From Neorhodopirellula lusitana (GTDB lineage Bacteria; Planctomycetota; Planctomycetia; Pirellulales; Pirellulaceae), in contig NZ_FXUG01000001.1 in NCBI RefSeq assembly GCF_900182915.1, positions 682,001-746,000 on the forward strand: a stretch of DNA of 64,000 bases, given 5' to 3'. How positions within the stretch are numbered: position 1 is the stretch's first letter; each line of letters opens with the position of its first letter. The position numbers were made by a program, and so were the translations under genes. The notes under the pieces were generated by a model. It saw only the letters and a program-made list of their open reading frames with translations. It ran no database searches and was not told the DNA's origin. Positions 8,133 through 15,043 of the stretch are shown here, piece after piece.

Positions 8133-9447
8133 AGCTTGCGAAGCGTTTGGCGACTTCGGACCGCCTTGGTGTGCCTTTAGCAGTGAGTTCATTGTTTTGA
8201 TGGGATAGGTCGGGAACGATGGGTTCGATGCGGAAGCGGGTTCCGGGAGGCAATTGTGCAGCGAGTTCCGCTTTCACGTTTGGGATCGAAAAGGGCTTGG
8301 CTTGAATTGCCACGATGAGTTCACTGTTGCCAGGAAAGATCAGCGCGAACTCAATCGAGTTCGATTGCATCAACTTGGCTTCGATGCTTTGTGGATGCAC
8401 CTTGAAACCGTTGGGAAGCACGATGACATCATCGGCGCGTCCCAGAATGCGGAAGTTGCCGTCAGGCTGGACTTCCACCAGATCGCCCGTGTCCAGCCAG
8501 CCGTCGGATGCCAACTTTTGGTGGGTGGCCTCTGGATCGTTTAAGTAGCCCAGCATGGATCCAGCACCTCGCACGAACAGACGACCATCCCGGACGTCGA
8601 CTTCCCATCCATCGACGGGGCGGCCAACCAGTCCCGGGATCGTGTCGCCCGGAGCTGCACTGCAGATCACGGGCGACGTTTCTGTACATCCGTAGCCCTG
8701 GATGACTTCGACGTCATGGTGTCGAAGGCGTTGGAAGGTTGCCTCAGTGATCGCGGCTCCGCCACAGCCCACGACACGAAGTTTGGCTAGGCTCGGATCG
8801 GATCGATCCAGTCGGTTGACGATCTGGGCAGCGACCGAAGGCACTGTGTTGATCAATGTTGGTGGATTGCGAGAATCAATGCGGTCCAGCGCCGAAGTGC
8901 CAAGGTCGATTGTCCATTGGCAACCCGATAATAGCCACGTGCCCATGTCGCAGGTGCGAGCGTAAGCGTGCGAGATGGGTAGTAGGGTCAAACGGTGATC
9001 GTCGTTGGTTTGTGGGACCGCGTTCAGTTTCGCTTGAGCGTTGGTGTCTAAGTTGGTGGACGACAGCATCACGCCGCGAGGCCGATCTGTGGTCCCGCTG
9101 GTCCACAAGACCAGTGCCGGTCGAGTGGTGGCTGAATTGGTTTGCCAGTTGTATTCCTGGGTTCGCTCAATCATGGATCGCCGAACCTCAAGCGGAAAAC
9201 GCCCGTCGATCGAGACCTCGCACAACCCGCTGGCCAAGCATCCCAGCGACACCAGCACGTTGGCCAGTGTGTTGTGATTCTCGTGGATCAGGTACGCGTG
9301 GTGATCGCGGGCAAGCTGACGAGCGGTTCGTTCGACTTGTTGGCTGAGTTCGGACCAACTGAGTTCGTTTCGATTGGGATCTCGGATCGCGACCACGTGA
9401 GGGCGTTGGCGTGCGTGCCGCCGCATTGCTTCGATTAGCTCGGGCAT
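8131..9447 (-). CDS. AMP-dependent acyl-CoA synthetase/ligase
   Basis: A class I adenylate-forming enzyme: it activates a carboxylic acid as acyl-AMP, usually before transfer to CoA or a carrier protein. Motifs in order are LWTSGTTDRPRG (P-loop-like A3, 115-126), GYGCTETSP (A5), WLDTGDL (A7), GRADDVI (A8) and a C-terminal TAKGTPRR that carries the candidate catalytic lysine. It is short at 438 residues; typical acyl-CoA synthetases exceed 500, and the N-terminal subdomain is compressed. It overlaps the upstream SpoU-type gene by 13 nt. Convergence on the MBOAT gene is suggestive of acyl chemistry, but they are not co-transcribed. The substrate is not predictable. Confidence 0.85.
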   Translation of the reverse strand: MPELIEAMRRHARQRPHVVAIRDPNRNELSWSELSQQVERTARQLARDHHAYLIHENHNTLANVLVSLGCLASGLCEVSIDGRFPLEVRRSMIERTQEYNWQTNSATTRPALVLWTSGTTDRPRGVMLSSTNLDTNAQAKLNAVPQTNDDHRLTLLPISHAYARTCDMGTWLLSGCQWTIDLGTSALDRIDSRNPPTLINTVPSVAAQIVNRLDRSDPSLAKLRVVGCGGAAITEATFQRLRHHDVEVIQGYGCTETSPVICSAAPGDTIPGLVGRPVDGWEVDVRDGRLFVRGAGSMLGYLNDPEATHQKLASDGWLDTGDLVEVQPDGNFRILGRADDVIVLPNGFKVHPQSIEAKLMQSNSIEFALIFPGNSELIVAIQAKPFSIPNVKAELAAQLPPGTRFRIEPIVPDLSHQNNELTAKGTPRRSEVAKRFAS

Positions 9448-10226
9448 TTTCGCGACACCAATTCATAAAGGAAAATCGCGCCAGCGACTCCAACATTCAG
9501 GCTGTCGGTCCCCGATGACATCGGCAAGGTGACTCGGTGAAGACAGGCATCTTGAACTTCATCCTGTAAACCGGAAGCCTCGTTACCGACCAGCAATACA
9601 ACGGGGCCCGCGGGTGGTTGGGAAGTGAAGTCTTGCATCGCAATGGCGTCCTTGCGAAGCGTGGTTGCCGCGAATTCCACCCCAGACTTTTGGAGTTCGT
9701 TAATGGTCTCGAGCGAGTTGGTGACTTGATAGAAGCGATGCTGGAAAACCGACGCCATGCTAACCCGGATCACTCGCCGGACGTACGGTGAAATGGTTCC
9801 GGGGCCGATTAGGATGTCGTGGATTCCCATTGCGGCGGCGGAACGCAATAGGCTGCCGACGTTTTCAGGGTCGCTGATTCCAAACAGCCCCAAGCCGATA
9901 GGCGGACGTGCGTGGGTAAGCTGCGACGGTTCGCACATCGGTGGGCACTCACCGTGCGCTAGCACCCCGCGATGGAAATCGTAGCCGGCGATTTGTTCGC
10001 CAATATCGGGATCGACGACATAGACCGGGAATCGATCGGCAACCAGGTTTTCGTAGCGGTGTTCCTGGCCTTTGTGAATCAGTAACGATCGTATCGAATA
10101 TTCACTCTTCAAAAGTCGTTGGACGACAACCGCCCCTTCGGCGATAAATCCCTGTTGGGGGTCGCGAAACCGCACCGATCGGTAGCTTTCAATGCGGGAA
10201 TCGCTGACATCGGTAATTGAGATCAT
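9435..10226 (-). CDS. TrmH/SpoU family RNA 2'-O-methyltransferase
   Basis: A SPOUT-fold enzyme that methylates ribose 2'-OH in tRNA or rRNA using SAM. Motif 1 is SDPENVGSLLRSAAAMG with N122, G124 and R128; motif 2 is LLVGNEASGLQDEV; motif 3 is LPMSSGTDSLNVGVAGAI, which forms the SAM-binding trefoil knot. The first roughly 100 residues match the substrate-binding N-domain of RlmB/TsnR-type proteins. At 263 residues the length fits. It overlaps the downstream ligase by 13 nt. The exact RNA target cannot be assigned from sequence alone. Confidence 0.9.
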   Translation of the reverse strand: MISITDVSDSRIESYRSVRFRDPQQGFIAEGAVVVQRLLKSEYSIRSLLIHKGQEHRYENLVADRFPVYVVDPDIGEQIAGYDFHRGVLAHGECPPMCEPSQLTHARPPIGLGLFGISDPENVGSLLRSAAAMGIHDILIGPGTISPYVRRVIRVSMASVFQHRFYQVTNSLETINELQKSGVEFAATTLRKDAIAMQDFTSQPPAGPVVLLVGNEASGLQDEVQDACLHRVTLPMSSGTDSLNVGVAGAIFLYELVSRKCPS

Positions 10227-10362
10227 CTCGAAGGATTTTAATTCGCTTGGGGGGAATCAGGCAGTAGTCCATTTGTAACGTCTGTGACGGATGTACCCAA
10301 GGACGTCTGCACGAGAGGTGCTTTTCAGTGAACCAGGTTGATCGCATGAGTTAAATCCGACG

Positions 10363-11430
10363 ATGCAAGCAGGGCCGGGTACTCCGGTTCTCGCACTTTC
10401 GATTCGCTCGACACGTCAAGGAAGACGATCCGCGATGTCAGATATAACTTGGGATTGGTGGTTCGGTGACGGACCACTCGCAATTGACCGCTGGAAATTG
10501 ATTCCACACCGCTCACGTGTGTTGCGTCGTTTGTCCGTGACTCTCGCCGCACTGGGGATGAGTTCGGTCGGACTCTTTGGCAGTTCGCTTGCGGCTGAGA
10601 CGACTCACCCATCAAGTGCGGTCGTGGTGGCTCCGGTTTCGTTCGGTTGGACGAGCCAGTCACCGTTGGCGATGATTGTCGCTGATGACTTTCAGGCCGA
10701 CCGCGAGACTTTGCAGCTTAACGACCAAACTGATAAGCAGGCTGCAAAGCAAGCCGCTGATCGCAAGACTTCCAATGCTGAAGACGAGCGTCGGCGTGAA
10801 CGACTGCGTGAGTTGCTTCAGGACGATAGCGACCCAGCTGGCGAAGAACGTCGAGCCGCCGCGGACAAACGTGATTTAGCAGGCGACGAAGACAGCGACA
10901 GCGTGTTCGCGACTCCGTTCATTGAAGAACGACTGCCTGAGGTTGCGGGAGGTCGATTCATCTTGCCAGAACTTCGAGCGGTTTCGATTGATCAAGAACC
11001 GATCGGCAATGGTCGAGTTCCGGAAGCTCTCAGGGCGGGTGAAGAGCTAACTCTTTCACCGCTTCCTGAAGACGCTCAAGCTCGAGCGATGCTGTCCAAC
11101 TCACCAGCATGGCCTTCCCTAATTCGTCCATGGGCGGCCCCCAATACATACTCTCATCCGTTGTACTTTGAAGACCGGATGTTGGAACGACATGGTCATG
11201 AGCGATGGGGTTGTTTGCAACCGATCGCCTCGGGAGCAAGGTTCTTTGCGACCGTACCGATGCTGCCTTACTTGACGACGGTCACTGCGCCATGTGAGAC
11301 GGTCTACAGCAAGGGGTACTACCGCGCCGGTTCACCGGTGCCGCGTTTCTATCAGCGTCCGCCGCTGGAACGACGAGCGGTTATTGTCGAAGCTGCTTCT
11401 GTTGCAGGTGGTTTCATCGCACTGCCTTAA
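10363..11430 (+). CDS. Secreted protein of unknown function upstream of TolC-like gene
   Basis: I do not recognise a domain. The protein has a signal peptide (RRLSVTLAALGMSSVGLFGSSLAA, ending about residue 78 of the longest frame), a charged Lys/Glu/Arg-rich stretch likely to be helical (about 115-170), and a C-terminal part rich in aromatic residues and prolines with two cysteines. The start is uncertain: ATG 10363 is the longest; ATG 10435 has AAGGA 12 nt upstream; a GTG just before the signal peptide would give the most ordinary export signal. A TolC-like gene follows by about 100 nt, so an envelope-linked role is plausible but inferred from position only. Confidence 0.65.
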   Translation: MQAGPGTPVLALSIRSTRQGRRSAMSDITWDWWFGDGPLAIDRWKLIPHRSRVLRRLSVTLAALGMSSVGLFGSSLAAETTHPSSAVVVAPVSFGWTSQSPLAMIVADDFQADRETLQLNDQTDKQAAKQAADRKTSNAEDERRRERLRELLQDDSDPAGEERRAAADKRDLAGDEDSDSVFATPFIEERLPEVAGGRFILPELRAVSIDQEPIGNGRVPEALRAGEELTLSPLPEDAQARAMLSNSPAWPSLIRPWAAPNTYSHPLYFEDRMLERHGHERWGCLQPIASGARFFATVPMLPYLTTVTAPCETVYSKGYYRAGSPVPRFYQRPPLERRAVIVEAASVAGGFIALP

Positions 11431-11532
11431 TCGCAGTTCGTTTCGTCGACTAGTTTCAATTCACCCGATCTGATTGTTGGCAAGGATGTCAACGACGGGC
11501 TGGGGTCCACCAAAGCACCACGAGAGTTCGCC

Positions 11533-13638
11533 ATGGATCGGCACTCAAGCTGCGATCGCAGCCTTCAAGACTCAACTTCTCAAGTTGCCCGACTCGCCAA
11601 ACGCTCGCTCAAGCGAAAACGTCTGGCAGCATGGGCATGCGGGCTGGTGGCAAGCTTGTCAACGGTTGGGTGCGGGATCACTCAGAAGATCCCGGATGGG
11701 CCACACGATACCCGTGTCTCGTACCATGATCATTCGGCCTTGAAGATTGAGTATCCTCAGGTTCAGGAATGTGCGACACCGGTCTCATCGGCTGCCAAGT
11801 CGGCGATGGCCCCAAACTCTCTTCAAGACCCGGCTTCCATGCCGGCGTTTGAGATCTCGCTGCAAGATGCGATTCATCAGGCACTTCGCAACAGCCCCGT
11901 CTTGCGTACGATCGGTGGGGCAATTGTGTCGTCTCCCGCATCTGCGGTCACGGCCTACGATCCAGGTCTGGCGCATGCGAACCCGAATCTGGGTGTCGAA
12001 GCGGCCTTGTCCGCCTTTGATGCCCAGTACACACAATCGCTGTACTTCAACAACGTTGATCAACCGCGAAATGTTCAGGGAGCGGGTGCCGTTGGGAATT
12101 TCTTCCCTTCGTTCACTCAACAGTCGACTGCATCCTTTGAATCTGAGCTGAGTAAGACGACCGCAACGGGTACTTCGTTTGCATTGCGGAACAATGTTGC
12201 TTACACCCGCACCGAAGACCCCAGTGTTGCTAGCCGCTTGTTCCCCAGCGACTTCACCGGCTACATGGAAATGGAAGTACGCCATCCGTTGATGAAAGGG
12301 TCCGGGACGACCTACAACCGCATCGCAGGTCCGAGTGGTGTGGTCGGGAGCTACAGTGGCGTCTTGATCGCTCGAGTCAATGAAGATGTTGCTTTGGCGG
12401 ACTTCGAAACCGCAGTCATCTCGCTGATCGCTGACGTGGAACAAGCCTACTGGGAACTCACGGCGGCGTATCGTGTGCTCGAAGCAACGGTCAAAGGACG
12501 CGAAGCAGCCTTGCAAACCTTCCAATACCAGCAAGTGCGATTGGAAGTCGGCACCGGCCGTCGCGACGAAGAAGCTCAAGCTCGGTCACAGTACTACCAA
12601 TTTGAAGCCCAGGTGCAGTCCGCCTTGGCAGGCGACACCAGCTTGTACACACTTGAACAACGTTTGCGTTATCTGATCGGGATGCCCGCAACGGACGGTT
12701 CGCTGTTGAAGCCGAGCACTTCTCCCATTGATGCGAAGGTGGTTTTCGATTGGAGCAGTGCACTGGGACAGGCACTCGATCGACGCGTGGAAATTCGTCG
12801 GCAAAAGTTCAATGTCAAACGACGAGAGCTTGAGCTGACGGCAGCTCGACTGAACCGTCGCCCGCAAGTTGACTTGGTAGGGCAGTATCGTTTCCGCGGA
12901 CTCGGCGATCATTTGATTGGCGACGGAGACAATGGCCCGTTCGATAACTTGGCGGATTCCATTTCAGATGGAAACTACCAGGAATGGTCGGCGGGTGTCG
13001 AAATCAACACACCCGTTGGGCTGCGAGCCGCCAGTAACGCGATCGCTCACGCCAAGCTGAACCTGAACCGCGATCGAGCTTTGCTCAATGAGACGGAACT
13101 GCGAATTAGCCACGATCTTTCCGATGCTGCTCGAAACATCGAACTGACGTATCAACTCGTCGAGACGAATTACAATCGGTACCTGGCGGACTTGAAGCAG
13201 GTCGATGTCCTTCGTCGTCGTTATCGTGACGGAACGGATAATATCAACTTCCTGTTGCAAGCTCAGCGACAGGTGGTCACCAGCGAAGTGGAGTTCTATC
13301 GATCGATTAGCAACTACAACCTCGCCATTCGTGACTTCCATCGCCAGAAGGGGTCTCTGCTAGCGTACGCTCAAGTGAATCTTGCCGAAGGCCAATGGTG
13401 CCCCGGTGCTGAGCGTGATGCTTACGAGTTGGGACGCTTCTTGGAACCTCGCTTGCATCCAGAAAAGGTTGACGTGCCTTGTCCCGTTTCTTCCGGCGGC
13501 TTTGATCCTTCGGCACCCCAGTCGACGGTTGGTTTTGAAGCGACCAGTTGGGGAATGATCGACGAAGGCATTGCTTCCCCTGGTGATGTGATGATGCAGG
13601 ACGGCGGTTCGGCTATGCCCATTAGCGACGTGCATTAG
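11533..13638 (+). CDS. TolC-like outer membrane efflux protein
   Basis: A 701-residue outer-membrane factor. It has the two internally similar OEP repeats: the first contains DVEQAYWELTAAYRVLEA (about residues 300-317), the second SDAARNIELTYQLVETNYNRY (about 530-552, cited in part) with YRDGTDNINFLLQAQRQV. These helices form the periplasmic alpha-barrel of TolC proteins. The N-terminus has a basic, hydrophobic export signal ending VGCGI, a possible lipid-attachment cysteine though the -3 residue is unusual. No RND or ABC exporter genes flank it, so its partner pump is elsewhere. The C-terminal 60 residues are low-complexity. Confidence 0.88.
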   Translation: MDRHSSCDRSLQDSTSQVARLAKRSLKRKRLAAWACGLVASLSTVGCGITQKIPDGPHDTRVSYHDHSALKIEYPQVQECATPVSSAAKSAMAPNSLQDPASMPAFEISLQDAIHQALRNSPVLRTIGGAIVSSPASAVTAYDPGLAHANPNLGVEAALSAFDAQYTQSLYFNNVDQPRNVQGAGAVGNFFPSFTQQSTASFESELSKTTATGTSFALRNNVAYTRTEDPSVASRLFPSDFTGYMEMEVRHPLMKGSGTTYNRIAGPSGVVGSYSGVLIARVNEDVALADFETAVISLIADVEQAYWELTAAYRVLEATVKGREAALQTFQYQQVRLEVGTGRRDEEAQARSQYYQFEAQVQSALAGDTSLYTLEQRLRYLIGMPATDGSLLKPSTSPIDAKVVFDWSSALGQALDRRVEIRRQKFNVKRRELELTAARLNRRPQVDLVGQYRFRGLGDHLIGDGDNGPFDNLADSISDGNYQEWSAGVEINTPVGLRAASNAIAHAKLNLNRDRALLNETELRISHDLSDAARNIELTYQLVETNYNRYLADLKQVDVLRRRYRDGTDNINFLLQAQRQVVTSEVEFYRSISNYNLAIRDFHRQKGSLLAYAQVNLAEGQWCPGAERDAYELGRFLEPRLHPEKVDVPCPVSSGGFDPSAPQSTVGFEATSWGMIDEGIASPGDVMMQDGGSAMPISDVH

Positions 13639-13661
13639 GTCCAGTCTCTATCAGCTTTGAT

Positions 13662-13690
13662 CGCTGAGACTTCGAAATAAGGTCTCAGCG
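13662..13690 (+). terminator. Hairpin downstream of TolC-like gene
   Basis: CGCTGAGAC (13662-13670) pairs perfectly with GTCTCAGCG (13682-13690) around an 11-nt loop, 24 nt after the TolC-like stop codon. No U tract follows, so it may act as an RNA-stabilising 3' hairpin or a Rho-associated end and not a classical intrinsic terminator. Confidence 0.4.
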
Positions 13691-14227
13691 GTTGGGGCAA
13701 TGCAGCTCGTCTCGAACGGCGCAAAGGTGACGCTTCAACTGTGATGATTCACTCATCGTGTTCCAGCTTTGCGATCGAGTATTGTCCGCGACGGTGAGTT
13801 GACGTTGAGGCCAGTTCAGCGGGAATCGGATTGCACCGTTGCCACTCCCGTTGCTTCTTCTTTAGTCCGCAACGGTTTGGAAGGCTGGCTGTGTACCAGC
13901 TATTTTCCCCAAGGCATTTCGTTGGCTAGCGAATGCTTTTCTGGAGCATTTTGTTGAACGGGCGCATCCTGCTCGATTCAGGATCGTCCGCTGTTTGCGT
14001 GCCAGACGATTCTTGTCCAAGTGGACGGCGAGGGGGGTGCCTTTCGTTGTCGGTGGTGACGGTTAGTGGTGGATTTGACCCCTCGGCTGTCTTTTCCGCA
14101 TGCCGTCTCAGGCTTCTTTTTCTGGGGAGGGGCGAATAGTGAGCTAGCCTTTGGCGTCAAACGGTTCGGGACTTCGCCTGGCGGAGTTCATGCCGAAAAA
14201 TTCTTTCTTGGGGCAAAATTTCGCGTT

Positions 14228-14280
14228 TTGGTTCGCAACCAATGGTTGCACCTGTGACGCGGGATTGCGTGAATAACGCA
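14228..14280. promoter_or_regulatory. Overlapping palindromes upstream of the response regulator/kinase pair
   Basis: Three inverted repeats lie within 53 nt, ending 28 nt before the start at 14309: TTGGTT-CGC-AACCAA (14228-14242), GCAACCA-A-TGGTTGC (14235-14249), which share an arm, and TGCGT-GAATA-ACGCA (14266-14280). The first two could form mutually exclusive hairpins or a single operator read in two registers. Their position suits transcription control of the 14309-17487 operon. The binding factor is unknown. Confidence 0.4.
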
Positions 14281-14308
14281 CAAGAATTTTGATACCGAAA
14301 GGGGCAAT

Positions 14309-15043
14309 ATGTATCGTTTAAAAGACGAGCGGAATCGTCGTATCCTCGTGATCGATGACAATCCCGCTATTCACGAGGACTTCCGAAAGATCCTTGTGAA
14401 CGACCGGGATTCCATGGGACTGAGCGAGGCCGCAGGGGCGTTTAGGGGACTACCCATTCAGTGGGAAGACCCGGAATCCGTGGGCCAACTTGGTGCTGGT
14501 GTCACGCATGAAATCAACACACTGATGCAGTGCATCGGTGGTAACCCGGACTACCTTGCCAAGAACGTTTGGAAGCTAAGACCGGTCATGGATGAAGTGC
14601 CTATGATGTTTGGCAGCTGCGATTGCGAAGAACGAAACCTGGCAACCGTCTTGTTCGTGGATGACGATTCAAAATTGCTTCGCGGACTCAAGCGATCATT
14701 GGAAACTGATTTTCGAATCCTGACCGCTGTTTCGCCGGCCGAAGCAAATAGGCTCCTGTCCACTGAGTCGATCGACATTATCGTGTTGGATAACTCGATT
14801 ACCGGTGGGCTTGGCACTGACTTTGTTCGGCAGATCAGTGAGCTCTATCCACACATCAAGTTGTTGATGCTCAGTGGATATGTGGCTGAATTTGCCACGC
14901 AGCGAGCGGTGTCTGAAAGTGGCGTGGTTCGAATTCTTACGCAGCCTTGCCGGGCGACCGACATCGCGGACGCTAGTCGAGAGACTCTTGCAAATTCGAG
15001 TGCTAGTGACTCATTCTTGCGAAGCAACCGGAGCCACCGTTGA
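14309..15043 (+). CDS. Mosaic response regulator: receiver fragment, H-box fragment, then a full receiver
   Basis: A 244-residue protein that looks rearranged. Residues 10-30 are the first strand and helix of a receiver (ILVIDDNPAIHEDF), close to the start of the hybrid protein at 34761-36170, but the phospho-acceptor half is absent. Residues 58-87 are an isolated H-box (GAGVTHEINTLMQ, H67) without any ATPase domain. Residues 112-225 form a second receiver with D118-D120, phospho-acceptor D161 and S189. There the usual conserved lysine is Q212 (ILTQPC), which normally weakens phospho-signalling. A TTGA overlap couples it to the CHASE kinase downstream. AAAGGGG precedes the ATG. I infer a deletion derivative of a larger hybrid kinase that may still function as a phosphate sink. 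Confidence 0.75.
   Translation: MYRLKDERNRRILVIDDNPAIHEDFRKILVNDRDSMGLSEAAGAFRGLPIQWEDPESVGQLGAGVTHEINTLMQCIGGNPDYLAKNVWKLRPVMDEVPMMFGSCDCEERNLATVLFVDDDSKLLRGLKRSLETDFRILTAVSPAEANRLLSTESIDIIVLDNSITGGLGTDFVRQISELYPHIKLLMLSGYVAEFATQRAVSESGVVRILTQPCRATDIADASRETLANSSASDSFLRSNRSHR

Larger units (their letters stand above)
13639..14308 (+). other. 670-nt gene-free stretch with hairpin and operator-like palindromes
   Basis: No supportable gene. The small frames here lack ribosome sites and protein-like translations. It holds a hairpin just after the TolC-like stop, a weaker AATGCT/AGCATT inverted repeat at 13932-13950, and a cluster of palindromes at 14228-14280 upstream of the mosaic response regulator. 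This length is notable against the short gaps elsewhere and may contain eroded coding sequence, consistent with the decayed gene that follows. Confidence 0.5.

Noticed and set aside
11785-12579. 264-codon minus-strand frame inside the TolC-like gene
   Set aside because: Antisense to a strongly supported gene; translation lacks domain features.
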